From positions 37,973-69,407 of the forward strand of contig CAJUOC010000012.1 in NCBI GenBank assembly GCA_910587925.1: a DNA stretch of 31,435 nucleotides, read 5' to 3'. The notes beneath the pieces were generated by a model, which ran no database searches, had not been told where the DNA came from, and saw only the letters and a list, made by a program, of their open reading frames with translations. The translations under genes and the position numbers were made by a program. This DNA is from an uncultured Muribaculaceae bacterium (lineage in GTDB: Bacteria > Bacteroidota > Bacteroidia > Bacteroidales > Muribaculaceae). Of the stretch, positions 1-8,461 are shown piece by piece (the stretch's first letter is position 1; the number at the start of each line of letters is the position of its first letter).

Positions 1-3000
1 CGGTGGCGTCGACGGTGGCGACAGCCTCATCGGAGCTGGTCCAGGTGACGGTGGGATCGGTCACGTCGTCGGGCGATACAGTCGCGGTGAGCGTGAACTC
101 ATCGCCCGGATATACCTCCTTCTCGGTGGCGTCAAGTGTCACGGCCGATGCGAGCACAGGCTTGACAGTGACGGTATACTCGCCGGTGATGCTGCCGCTC
201 GTGGCGGTGATCTTGGCCTCGCCGAGAGCCACGCCGGTCACCACGCCCTGCTCATCGACAGTGGCGATGTCGGGTGCAGCGCTGGCCCATGTCACATCCT
301 TGAGGGTGGCATTGTCGGGAGCGACGGTGGCCGTGAGAGCCAGAGTGCCGCCAAGGGTGATGTCCTTGGCGCCCTCGGCGGCCGAGATGGTGACGGCCGA
401 CACGGCGATGTACTCGGTGGCGCGGATGTTGCGCAGGGTCACGGAGCCGCCCTTGTAGATGGAGCCGTTGGAGTAGTAGAGGCGGAAGGCCAGTACGCCG
501 TTGCCGGCCGGTACGGTGTAGACGGGCAGGTCGCCGTCGGCCTGTGCGGCGGGAGCGTCGGCCGCGGTGGCGCGCAGGATAAACTTATCGTGCTGCCACT
601 CGGCGCTGGTGCGTCCGCCGTTCATGGTCAGGTCGCATATCTTGGTGGCGCAGCCCGAGGGGGTCTGCTTGTCGCCGTGCCATACCTGGAGCAGAGTGCC
701 GGGGTCGTCGGTGTAGCTGGTAAGGTCGATATAGTAGTCCTTGCCGGCCTCAAGCAGATAGTAGGGCGAGAAGATCCACTCGTCGGTATTGGTCGAGCGT
801 GAGGTGACGTATGCCATCGTGCTTGTGGTCTCCCACACGGTGGTGGCGGTCGACGACTTGTAGGTATAGGGTTTCCAGCCGTCGGCCTGGAAGCCGTTGG
901 CGCCGCTCTCGGTATCGATTTCAAGCTTGGGCGCGGTGCCGATATATCCGCTCTCGACGGTGGCCGAGCTCTTGCCGCCCGCATCAGCGCCCTTGAGGCC
1001 GTGCATGGTCACGCGGTATGAGTAAGTGCCGCCGGCGGGCAGAGTGGCGTCGGTCCAGGTCATCTCGCCGCCGGGCACGAGGCCCTCGGTGATGGTGTGT
1101 ATCTCCTCCCAGTCTGATGCTGCGGCAGCCGACGGCTTGCGCGAGATGACAGCCTTGACCAGCGACAGTGTGATACCGTCGACGTCGGCAGTGGTGGCGG
1201 TGGGGTTGGTCCATGTGAGCACGGCCTTGCTGCTGCCGTCGGCTGCGCCGGTGGCGGTCAGGTCGGAGGGAGCGGCCGGGTATACGGGAAACTCGTTGAC
1301 CTTAAACGACGACAGTTTCAGATTTTTGTCGCTCGAGTAGAGGTCGTTGTCCTGGCCGGCGCGGTTTTTGGCCGGGGTGAAGAATGCCACGGCGTACTTG
1401 CCTGCGGCGGGTACCTCGATATATGCCTCGGGATAGATGCCCCAGCTGTTTTTGGAGTCAGACTCAAAATACTTGCCGGTGCTGACAAAGGAGCTTACCA
1501 TGGCGGCGTCGCTCGACTTGTCGCTCACCAGACCCACCTCGAGCTGGAAGCCCGGGTACATCTCCGATGTGGTCTTGCCGCCGGCGAGGTTGAGAGAGAT
1601 CTTGTATGTGCCGGCCGAAGGGAAGTCGAGCAGCGGCGATACGAGATAGTCGGCGTAGGTCGACTTGCCCGAGGCGGGCTTGGCCAGCTCGGGAGCGGCG
1701 CCGGGAGCGGGCGTCGACCATGTGAGGCCATTGTCGGGGTCGAGGTCGACCACCTTCCACAGTGCGGCGGTCTGGTCGGAGGAGTAGAAGTATGAGTTGA
1801 AGGGCAGCGCCTGAGTCTCGTCGCCCACCCAGGCCGAGGTCACCTCGGGAGCCTTGGTGTCGGGGGCGGTGTCGCCGATGTAAGGCACAGCCTTGTACTT
1901 GAATGTACCGCCGCCGTCGGGAGTGTCGACATACTGCGAGGCGGCACCGGGAGCGATACCCTCGGTGAGAGTCTTCACAAGGGCGTCGTTGCGGTAAATC
2001 TCGACTTTGCTCAGGGCGGTGATGGCGGCGCCGGTATTGTCGGTCGAGGGATTGGTCCAGCTGAGGGTCACCTTGTCGGGGCCGGTCACCTCAGCCTTGA
2101 GGTCGGTCACATTGTCGGGCGAGAGATGCCACTCCTCGACATTGTACTCGTAGAAGTAGATGGTGCTTACGCTGGCCGTGCCCTCGGTGGTGAGGTGGAA
2201 GGCGAGCGCTTTCTCGCACGGCTCGGTGATGGTGAGTATCACATACTCGGTGGCGCGGGAGGTGGCGGTGAACGACTTCACCAGGTCGGTATACGCGTCG
2301 GGCGAGGTGCCGCGGCCCATATACATGTCGATGCTCTTGTCGCTCTGCGAGAAATTGTACTCGAGAGTCACGCGGTACACGCCGGCCTTGGCAAACTTCA
2401 GCTCCGGGCCGATGAGCCACTCGTCGACAGTGCGGCTGCCGGTCGAGTAGCTGATATACTTTGTGTACGAGTTGCTGTAAGTGGGCTTGTTGGTCGAGCC
2501 GCTGCCCGGGCCCTTGGTGATGGTCCAGAAAGTCTGGAAATCTTCCTGTGAGCTCTCGGTGAGCTTGTAGGGCAGCGCCAGCGCGGCCACCGGGCCGATA
2601 TACTTCGAGGCGACTTTCGCCTCGGGCGATGCGGCACCATTGACCCAGCAGGTCACGCCGTAGGTGTGCTTGCCCGAGGTGAGGCCGGCCTCGGCGGTGT
2701 CTTTCCACGACGAAACATCGCCGGTGAGAGTGGCGACGGTCTGGCCGTTGCGGGTGATGACCACCTTGTCGCGGGTGGCGCCGGCGGGCAGATCGGCTCC
2801 GTCGACGTCCTTCTCGGGCCACGACCATGTGAGAGTGGCCTCCATGGCGCGGTCGGCGCCGGGAGTCACCTCGAGGTCGGTGGGCGCGCCGGGAGCAAAT
2901 ATATTCTCGCGCAGCTGGAAGTGCGACACACAGAGATTCATCTTGTCTTTGTCAGAGCAAGCCTGTATGCCGAAATGGTAGTCGGCCGTCGCAGCCGGGG

Positions 3001-3445
3001 TCACCGTGTATGAGATGTAGCCGCGGAAGCCTTTTTTGGTCTCCAGGCCAATCTGCAGCCCCGTGTCTTTCAGCCCCTGGGCTGTCGATGCGGTGCCGTA
3101 CCACAGGGCGCACTTCTCTTCGTAAGAAGCACTGGCTACAGTCATGTAGTACTTTACCTTATACTCCTTGCCCGCCTCGAGGTGGAAGGCCGGGCTTATG
3201 AGCCAGTCGTCGGCGGGATTGCTGGAGTCCCATTTGTATTTCTTACCTACAGGGCTTGAGCCTGCAAAGTCGGTGGTGAAGTCGCCCGCAGAGCTGTCGT
3301 CTTCCCATTTTGATGAGCTGCCCAGGTCCTCGACCGTCCAGTCGGCGTCCTGGTACAGGAGCGACTGGTATGGCAGCGGAGCTGTCTGCGACCAGCCCAG
3401 GAGCGGGAGCGCCGCTCCGAGTAGCAATGTGTAAAATCTCTTCAT
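1..3445 (-). CDS. Giant secreted modular surface protein: choice-of-anchor/FnIII/BIG2 repeats (partial, C-terminus off window)
   Basis: An uninterrupted reading frame runs from the ATG at 3445 to the left edge, giving at least 1148 residues without a stop. Residues 1-20 form a signal peptide (MKRFYTLLLG..., cleavage likely after the Gln near 20). Four modules of about 130-160 residues carry a W/Y-L-I/V-x-SP-like core: DDWLISP near residue 80, DEWLIGP near 343, DYLVSP near 602 and DEWIFSP near 887. These resemble cleaved-adhesin/choice-of-anchor J jelly-roll domains. Between them lie three FnIII-like domains (about 184-280, 440-535 and 720-815). The visible end holds two BIG2 Ig-like domains (about 1013-1090 and 1092 onward) with the typical VTWTSSDEAVATVD pattern. 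It is probably exported and surface-bound or secreted, possibly by T9SS, but any sorting tail is outside the window. Ligand unknown. It is transcribed away from parC with its own promoter. Confidence 0.88.
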   Translation of the reverse strand, partial: MKRFYTLLLGAALPLLGWSQTAPLPYQSLLYQDADWTVEDLGSSSKWEDDSSAGDFTTDFAGSSPVGKKYKWDSSNPADDWLISPAFHLEAGKEYKVKYYMTVASASYEEKCALWYGTASTAQGLKDTGLQIGLETKKGFRGYISYTVTPAATADYHFGIQACSDKDKMNLCVSHFQLRENIFAPGAPTDLEVTPGADRAMEATLTWSWPEKDVDGADLPAGATRDKVVITRNGQTVATLTGDVSSWKDTAEAGLTSGKHTYGVTCWVNGAASPEAKVASKYIGPVAALALPYKLTESSQEDFQTFWTITKGPGSGSTNKPTYSNSYTKYISYSTGSRTVDEWLIGPELKFAKAGVYRVTLEYNFSQSDKSIDMYMGRGTSPDAYTDLVKSFTATSRATEYVILTITEPCEKALAFHLTTEGTASVSTIYFYEYNVEEWHLSPDNVTDLKAEVTGPDKVTLSWTNPSTDNTGAAITALSKVEIYRNDALVKTLTEGIAPGAASQYVDTPDGGGTFKYKAVPYIGDTAPDTKAPEVTSAWVGDETQALPFNSYFYSSDQTAALWKVVDLDPDNGLTWSTPAPGAAPELAKPASGKSTYADYLVSPLLDFPSAGTYKISLNLAGGKTTSEMYPGFQLEVGLVSDKSSDAAMVSSFVSTGKYFESDSKNSWGIYPEAYIEVPAAGKYAVAFFTPAKNRAGQDNDLYSSDKNLKLSSFKVNEFPVYPAAPSDLTATGAADGSSKAVLTWTNPTATTADVDGITLSLVKAVISRKPSAAAASDWEEIHTITEGLVPGGEMTWTDATLPAGGTYSYRVTMHGLKGADAGGKSSATVESGYIGTAPKLEIDTESGANGFQADGWKPYTYKSSTATTVWETTSTMAYVTSRSTNTDEWIFSPYYLLEAGKDYYIDLTSYTDDPGTLLQVWHGDKQTPSGCATKICDLTMNGGRTSAEWQHDKFILRATAADAPAAQADGDLPVYTVPAGNGVLAFRLYYSNGSIYKGGSVTLRNIRATEYIAVSAVTISAAEGAKDITLGGTLALTATVAPDNATLKDVTWASAAPDIATVDEQGVVTGVALGEAKITATSGSITGEYTVTVKPVLASAVTLDATEKEVYPGDEFTLTATVSPDDVTDPTVTWTSSDEAVATVDAT

Positions 3446-3518
3446 AAACCGGAAATGATTGATATTTTATTATGTGTCAGAAGAAGCACTATCGCGGAAT
3501 AGATAATAGCGTCATGCG

Positions 3519-3526
3519 CAAAAGTA
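3519..3526 (-). promoter_or_regulatory. Promoter -7 element of the giant surface protein gene
   Basis: On the minus strand this reads TACTTTTG, matching the Bacteroidetes -7 consensus TAnnTTTG. It lies about 75 nt before the ATG at 3445, leaving an AT-rich leader of roughly 65-70 nt. No TTTG -33 element is found at the usual 19-21 nt spacing, so only half the promoter is supported. Confidence 0.5.
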
Positions 3527-3601
3527 TCAATAATTTTCAAAATTAAAAATTTTTTGACTCATTTTTTAATTTTTAACCTACTTTCTGCGCCGTAGCAGCC
3601 C

Positions 3602-3618
3602 GAAGCGCGGAGCGCTTC
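3602..3618. other. Small perfect hairpin in the parC upstream region
   Basis: GAAGCGC at 3602-3608 and GCGCTTC at 3612-3618 form a 7-bp inverted repeat around a GGA loop, just before the first 47-bp repeat copy. No U-tract follows on either strand, so it is not a clear terminator. It could be an operator or a processing hairpin. Confidence 0.4.
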
Positions 3619-3621
3619 AGT

Positions 3622-3668
3622 AATGCTCAAATAAATTTGGCATTGCTCTCGACTTATTTGTATCTTTG
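3622..3668 (+). repeat. 47-bp direct repeat, copy 1 (promoter cassette)
   Basis: This segment is repeated perfectly at 3697-3743, a period of 75 bp. It contains an imperfect palindrome: arms AATGC (3622-3626) and GCATT (3640-3644), with inner arms CAAAT (3628-3632) and ATTTG (3635-3639). It also holds a -33-like TTTG (3636-3639) and a -7 TATCTTTG (3661-3668), 21 nt apart. The -7 element of this copy also sits in a potential hairpin: TATCTT at 3661-3666 pairs with AAGATA at 3678-3683 around CTTCG-T-CGAAG. Confidence 0.9.
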
Positions 3669-3696
3669 ACTTCGTCGAAGATACGGGCGTCTCGGC

Positions 3697-3743
3697 AATG
3701 CTCAAATAAATTTGGCATTGCTCTCGACTTATTTGTATCTTTG
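3697..3743 (+). repeat. 47-bp direct repeat, copy 2 (promoter-proximal to parC)
   Basis: Identical over 47 bp to 3622-3668. The sequence diverges immediately outside on both sides, so the repeat is sharply bounded. This copy lies 18 nt before the parC start codon. Confidence 0.9.
3711..3743 (+). promoter_or_regulatory. parC operon promoter (in repeat copy 2)
   Basis: TTTG at 3711-3714 and TATCTTTG at 3736-3743 are 21 nt apart, fitting the Bacteroidetes primary sigma factor consensus (TTTG, 19-21 nt, TAnnTTTG). Transcription would begin near 3750, giving a very short leader before the ATG at 3762. Copy 1 (3636-3668) offers an identical second promoter 75 bp upstream. Confidence 0.7.
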
Positions 3744-3761
3744 CAAGGCTAATACCATCTT

Positions 3762-6437
3762 ATGACCGACGAAGACCCCATCATCCCCGAAGACAATCCC
3801 GATACTCCCCCCACCCCGGAGCAACCGTCAGCCCCCGACGCCAAGCCTTACTGCGCGCCGGGCGACGTGGTGCGCCATCAGTTGCGCGGCATGTTTCAGA
3901 CTTGGTTTCTCGACTATGCCTCGTATGTGATACTGGAGCGCGCCGTGCCCAATATCGACGACGGGCTCAAGCCTGTGCAGCGCCGCATACTCTACTCCAT
4001 GAAGACCCTCGACGACGGCCGATACAACAAGGTGGCCAATATCGTGGGCAACACCATGCAGTATCACCCCCACGGCGATGCGTCGATTTACGAGGCGCTG
4101 GTGCAGCTGGGACAGAAGGAGCTGCTGGTCGATACACAGGGCAACTGGGGCAATGTGCTCACGGGCGACTCGGCCGCCGCCGGCCGATATATCGAGGCGC
4201 GGCTGTCGCAGTTTGCCCTCGATGTGCTCTACAACGACCGCGTGACCGACTGGACCGTGAGCTACGACGGCCGCAACCGCGAGCCGGTGACGCTGCCGTC
4301 GAAGTTTCCGCTGCTGCTGGCCCAGGGCGCCGAGGGTATAGCGGTGGGTCTGTCGTCTAAGATACTTCCCCACAATTTCAACGAGCTGATCGATGCGTCG
4401 GTGGCTTATCTGGAGGGGCGGCCCTTTGAGCTGGTGCCCGACTTCTTTACCGGCGGCTACATCGATGTGAGCCGCTACAACGACGGCCGCCGCGGCGGTG
4501 TGCTCAAGGTGCGCGCCAAGATTGAGAAGGTCGACAACCGCACCCTCGCCATCACGGAGATACCATTTGGCCGCACGGTAGGCACCGTCATCGACTCGAT
4601 ACTGAAGGCCTTTGAGAAGGGCAAGATAAAGATACGCCGCGTCGACAACAATACCGCCGAGCATGCCCGCATACTGGTGCATCTGCTGCCGGGCACGTCG
4701 AGCGACAAGGCCATCGACGCTCTCTACGCCTTTACCGACTGCGAGGTGAGCATCTCGCCCAACTGCTGTGTGATCGTGGGCGACAAGCCTGAGTTTTTAG
4801 GCGTGAGCGATGTGCTGCGCCACTCGGCCGACCGCACTCTGGCGCTGCTGCGCGCCGACCTGGAGCAGGAGCTGGCCGAGCTGCGCGACAAGATGCTCTA
4901 CGCCTCACTCGAGCGCATCTTCATCGAGGAGCGCATATACAAGGACGCCGCATACGAGCAGGCTCCATCGACCGAGGCTGCCGTGGCCCACATCCGCGGC
5001 CGGCTCGCCCCATACGAGCCGTCGCTGACGCGCCCGGTGACCGACGACGACATACTGCGCCTGCTCGAGATACGCATGAAGCGCATCCTGCGCTTTAATG
5101 CCGACGATGCCGACCGCGCCATCGCACGCCTGGGCGAGCGTATCGCCGAGACCCTGGGCCATCTCGACCATCTGGTGGAGTATGCCGTGGAGTGGTACCG
5201 CGGTATCAAGGAGAAGTATGGCCACGCATTCCCGCGGCGCACGGTCGTGCGCGGCTTCGACTCCATCGAGGCGGCCACCGTGGCCGAGGCCACCGAGAAG
5301 CTGTACATCAACCGCGAGGAGGGCTTTATCGGCACCGGCCTGAAAAAAGACGAGTATGTGTGCCCCTGCTCCGACATCGACGACATCATCATCTTTTTCA
5401 AAGACGGCCGCTACAAGATTGTCAAGGTGCAAGACAAGCTCTCCATCGGCAAGGGCACGGTGATACACCTGGCAGTATTCAAGCGCAAGGACACCCGCAC
5501 CATCTACAATGTGATATACCGCGACGGCAAGACCGGCCCCTACATGATGAAGCGCTTTGCCGCCACCGGGCTCACCCGCGGCACCGAGTACGATATGACC
5601 CGCGGCACCGAAGGCTCGCGGGTGATGTGGTTCTCGGCCAACCCCAACGGCGAGGCCGAGGTGGTCAAGGTGGTGCTCAAGCCCCGCCGCGGCCTCAAGA
5701 AGCTGCAGATAGATGTCGACTTTGCCCAGCTCGCCGTCAAGGGCCGCGGCTCCATCGGCAATATCGTCACGCGCAACGAAGTGCAGCGCTTCTCGCTCAA
5801 AGGCCGCGGAGTGTCGACCCTGGGCGGCCTGCAGATATGGTGGGACCGCGATGTGCTGCGGCTCAATACCGAGGGGCGCGGCGAGTATCTGGGAGAGTTT
5901 GCCGGCGACGACCAGGTGCTGGTCATCACCCGCACGGGCGAGTTCTACACCACATCGTTTCAGACCGGCAACCACTACGACGACAATATACTGCGCATCG
6001 AGAAGTTTGACCCCGACAAGGTGTGGACGGCCATCCTCAACGATGCCGACCAGGGCTATCCCTATATCAAGCGCTTCCGCCTGGAGCCGTCGGCCCGCCG
6101 CCAGCGCTATCTTACCGACAACGAGCGCTCGACGCTCATCGCCCTGAGCGACGAGTACGGGGCAATGTTCCGCGTCACCTTTGCCGCGCCCGACGATTTC
6201 CGCGACCCGCTCACGGTCGATGCCGACGAGTTTATCGGCATCAAGTCGTTCAAGGCCCGCGGCAAGCGCCTCACCACCTATGCCATCGCGTCGGTCGAGG
6301 AGCTGGAGCCCAAGGCCGTGGCGGTGCCAGAGCCGGAGCCGGCCGAGCCGGCCGAGGAGCCGGCGCCCGACGATGCCGACCAGAGCGACGACGAGATACG
6401 CGACGAGCTCTCGGGCCAGCAAAGACTCTTTGACTGA
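3762..6437 (+). CDS. parC: DNA topoisomerase IV subunit A (ParC/GyrA family)
   Basis: An 891-residue type IIA topoisomerase breakage-reunion subunit. With ParE (not in this window) it would decatenate daughter chromosomes. Visible motifs: the family N-terminal signature FLDYASYVILERAVPNIDDG (residues 49-68) leading into LKPVQRRIL, QYHPHGDASIYEAL (100-113), and the active-site Arg142-Tyr143 within SAAAGRYIEARL. The codon for Tyr143 is at 4188-4190. The C-terminal third has beta-propeller-like repeats but no obvious GyrA box, which favours ParC over GyrA. The protein begins with an acidic, proline-rich 30-residue extension and ends with a Glu/Pro/Asp-rich tail. The ATG follows the promoter in repeat copy 2 closely. 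The TGA overlaps the ATG of the next gene by 1 nt, so the downstream envelope genes are probably cotranscribed. Confidence 0.93.
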   Translation: MTDEDPIIPEDNPDTPPTPEQPSAPDAKPYCAPGDVVRHQLRGMFQTWFLDYASYVILERAVPNIDDGLKPVQRRILYSMKTLDDGRYNKVANIVGNTMQYHPHGDASIYEALVQLGQKELLVDTQGNWGNVLTGDSAAAGRYIEARLSQFALDVLYNDRVTDWTVSYDGRNREPVTLPSKFPLLLAQGAEGIAVGLSSKILPHNFNELIDASVAYLEGRPFELVPDFFTGGYIDVSRYNDGRRGGVLKVRAKIEKVDNRTLAITEIPFGRTVGTVIDSILKAFEKGKIKIRRVDNNTAEHARILVHLLPGTSSDKAIDALYAFTDCEVSISPNCCVIVGDKPEFLGVSDVLRHSADRTLALLRADLEQELAELRDKMLYASLERIFIEERIYKDAAYEQAPSTEAAVAHIRGRLAPYEPSLTRPVTDDDILRLLEIRMKRILRFNADDADRAIARLGERIAETLGHLDHLVEYAVEWYRGIKEKYGHAFPRRTVVRGFDSIEAATVAEATEKLYINREEGFIGTGLKKDEYVCPCSDIDDIIIFFKDGRYKIVKVQDKLSIGKGTVIHLAVFKRKDTRTIYNVIYRDGKTGPYMMKRFAATGLTRGTEYDMTRGTEGSRVMWFSANPNGEAEVVKVVLKPRRGLKKLQIDVDFAQLAVKGRGSIGNIVTRNEVQRFSLKGRGVSTLGGLQIWWDRDVLRLNTEGRGEYLGEFAGDDQVLVITRTGEFYTTSFQTGNHYDDNILRIEKFDPDKVWTAILNDADQGYPYIKRFRLEPSARRQRYLTDNERSTLIALSDEYGAMFRVTFAAPDDFRDPLTVDADEFIGIKSFKARGKRLTTYAIASVEELEPKAVAVPEPEPAEPAEEPAPDDADQSDDEIRDELSGQQRLFD

Positions 6438-7306
6438 TGCGCCGCCCGCTCGCCCTCATACGCGCCCTCGCCCTCGCCGCGGCCATATCGGCCGGTGGCG
6501 GCAGCGTCGCCGCCGCCGAGACCGACTCGGTGATGCGCCCCGTGCTGTCGCAGTACATGATTGAGGCCGGCTCGGCCCATCCCTGCGATACATATCTCAC
6601 TCCGCTGCATTACTCCGGCTGGCAGGGCGCCCTGGCATACGAGCGCATGCAGGCCATGCGCTTCGACCCCGAGCGGTGGGTGATGGCGCTGGGCGGGCGG
6701 CTCTCGCTGGGCCGGGCGCTCAACCCGGCCCGCAACGCCGCCATGTGGAGCATCGCCTTCAATCCCCACTGGACCATGCTCTGGCGCCACCGGCTCCCGG
6801 CGGGGTTTACCGTCGGCGCCGGAGGCCGCGTCGAGGCGCTCGCCGGCGCCCTGTACCTGGCCCGCAACGGCAACAATCCCGTGGCTGCCCGCGGCTCGCT
6901 CACCATCGGCGCTGCCGCCCTCGCCGCCTGGAACGGCCGCATCGGCCCCCTGCGCCTCACCCTGGCCTACCGCCCGTCGATGCCGCTCACAGGCATCTTC
7001 TTTGCCCCCGACTACGATGAGCTGTACTACGAGATATGGCTCGGCAACCACCGCGGGCTGGTACACGGCGCATGGCCGGGCAACTACTTCCGCCTCGACA
7101 ACCTCGTCACCGCCGACCTCCATTTCGGCGCCACCACCCTGCGCCTGGGATACCGCTGCGGCATATTCTCGCAGCGCGCGTCGGGCATAGTGTCGCGCGA
7201 GGTCGCCCACAGCCTCGTGGTGGGCATCTGCACCGAGTGGCTTTCGCTGCGCGCAGACCGCGCCCGCACCCCCGACGCTCGCATCATATCACCTCTCTAC
7301 CAATGA
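6437..7306 (+). CDS. Secreted/outer-membrane DUF3316-like protein
   Basis: A 289-residue protein with an N-terminal signal peptide (hydrophobic Ala/Leu-rich stretch, cleavage likely near VAAAE at about 25-30). After it comes a CDTYLTPLHYSGWQGALAYE segment (about residues 50-70) that I associate with the Bacteroidetes family DUF3316. The rest alternates short hydrophobic and aromatic segments (for example FNPHWTMLWRHRL and LRLGYRCGIFS), consistent with beta strands of an outer-membrane or periplasmic barrel. The function of the family is unknown. Its ATG overlaps the parC stop by 1 nt and its stop overlaps the next start (ATGA), so it is translationally coupled to both. The family assignment is from memory of motif patterns; export is the firmer claim. 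Confidence 0.7.
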   Translation: MRRPLALIRALALAAAISAGGGSVAAAETDSVMRPVLSQYMIEAGSAHPCDTYLTPLHYSGWQGALAYERMQAMRFDPERWVMALGGRLSLGRALNPARNAAMWSIAFNPHWTMLWRHRLPAGFTVGAGGRVEALAGALYLARNGNNPVAARGSLTIGAAALAAWNGRIGPLRLTLAYRPSMPLTGIFFAPDYDELYYEIWLGNHRGLVHGAWPGNYFRLDNLVTADLHFGATTLRLGYRCGIFSQRASGIVSREVAHSLVVGICTEWLSLRADRARTPDARIISPLYQ

Positions 7307-8325
7307 AGACGCTCCGCATACTCATCGCCTCGGTGCTGCTCGCCGCAGCCACCGCATCGTGCCATCATATCGACGAGTGGGACGACGATGCCGCGGGCAA
7401 TTTCGACGCCCTCTGGAGCATCATCGACCGCCACTACTGCTTTCTCGACGAGAAAGGCGTCGACTGGGACTCGGTATACTCTGCCTACCGCCCGCGGGTC
7501 GACTCGGTGCGCGGACCCGTCGAGCTATTCGACCTCTGCTCCGACATGCTCGCCGAGCTGCGCGACGGCCACGTCAATCTCACCTCGCCCTTTGCCACCT
7601 CGTATTACAAGAAATGGTGGAGCGACTATCCGCAAAACTACGACGCCCGTCTCGTCGAGGAGTATTACCTCCACTTCGGCGGATACTCGCGCGGCGGCTT
7701 CGACTATGCCGTGCTGCCCGACTCGATAGCATACGTGCGCTATGCCTCCTTCTCGGTGCCCGCCTCCGATACCACCCTCGACTGGATGCTGATGCTGCTG
7801 CGCCGCTGCCGCGGCATGGTGCTCGACATCCGCGACAACGGCGGCGGCTCCATGACCTCGGTCGAGACCATCGTGCGCCGCTTTATCGACCGCCGCATCT
7901 GCGCCGGCTATATCAGTCATAAATCGGGCCCCGGGCGCGACGACTTCTCCGAGCCGTATGCGTATTACTACGACCCGGCGCCGGCCGGGCGACCCGTGTG
8001 GGAGCGACCCGTAGTGCTGCTGGTCAACCGCAGCACCTTCAGCGCCGCCAACAATTTCGCCTCCATCATGTCGCAGCTGCCCGGCGTCACCCTGGTAGGC
8101 GACACCACCGGCGGCGGCTGCGGTATGCCCTTCGGCTCCGAGATACCGTGCGGCTGGGCGGTGCGATTCTCCGCCTCGCCCGTCTACGACGCCGAGCACC
8201 GCCTCACCGAGTTTGGCGTCGCCCCCGACCACCACGTCGACCTCGACCCCGCCGCCGCCCTCACCGGCCACGACACCATCCTCGACTACGCCCTCGCCCT
8301 GCTCGCCGCTGCCCCCGCCGACTGA
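7303..8325 (+). CDS. S41-type (tricorn/IRBP-like) peptidase, lipoprotein
   Basis: A 340-residue protein starting at the ATG that overlaps the previous stop (ATGA). The open frame extends further upstream but only inside the preceding gene. A type II signal peptide ends in the lipobox TASC with Cys20, so it should be a lipid-anchored envelope protein. S41 features: LRDGHVNL with His90, the VLDIRDNGGG strand (residues 173-182), and the nucleophile motif STFSAANN with Ser247, followed by LVGDTTGGG. The Lys of CtpA/Tsp-type enzymes is replaced by Gly, as in the S41B/tricorn branch that uses His instead. No PDZ domain is apparent. Substrate unknown. It is the last gene of the parC operon and its stop codon abuts a truncated regulator on the other strand. 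Confidence 0.85.
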   Translation: MKTLRILIASVLLAAATASCHHIDEWDDDAAGNFDALWSIIDRHYCFLDEKGVDWDSVYSAYRPRVDSVRGPVELFDLCSDMLAELRDGHVNLTSPFATSYYKKWWSDYPQNYDARLVEEYYLHFGGYSRGGFDYAVLPDSIAYVRYASFSVPASDTTLDWMLMLLRRCRGMVLDIRDNGGGSMTSVETIVRRFIDRRICAGYISHKSGPGRDDFSEPYAYYYDPAPAGRPVWERPVVLLVNRSTFSAANNFASIMSQLPGVTLVGDTTGGGCGMPFGSEIPCGWAVRFSASPVYDAEHRLTEFGVAPDHHVDLDPAAALTGHDTILDYALALLAAAPAD

Positions 8326-8461
8326 GCTCGGTGTCGATGGATGGCTGGGAGAAGATATAGTACACATTGGTGCGCTCGCAGCATATCTTGCGGGCGAGCC
8401 AGGCCGGTGTACGCTCCTGCCGGAGCATCACCCGGCGTATGATTTGGCCTATGTGTATCAT
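8324..8461 (-). pseudogene. 3'-truncated XRE-like helix-turn-helix regulator remnant
   Basis: From the ATG at 8461 the minus strand encodes a recognisable Bacteroidetes XRE-type N-terminus: MIHIGQIIRR, then WLARKICCERTNVYYIF (the HTH helices), then PSIDTEL. The usual continuation (LLRISxxLxxDFF) is missing. The match ends exactly at the stop codon of the convergent S41 gene, and the frame then runs antisense through that gene to 8261 as an Arg-rich tail (66 residues in all). This is best read as a deletion that removed the regulator's C-terminal half. A functional short HTH protein cannot be excluded, since both HTH helices are intact. Confidence 0.7.

Noticed and set aside
3622..3743. Two direct repeats considered as a CRISPR fragment
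   Set aside because: Only two copies with a 28-bp spacer, no cas genes, and each repeat contains a promoter.
4905..6422. 505-codon minus-strand open frame opposite parC
   Set aside because: Shadow of parC codon structure with no recognisable domain.
7036..7302. Longer N-terminus for the S41 protein
   Set aside because: The extension is an Arg/Pro-rich shadow of the preceding gene; the ATG at 7303 gives a perfect lipoprotein signal.
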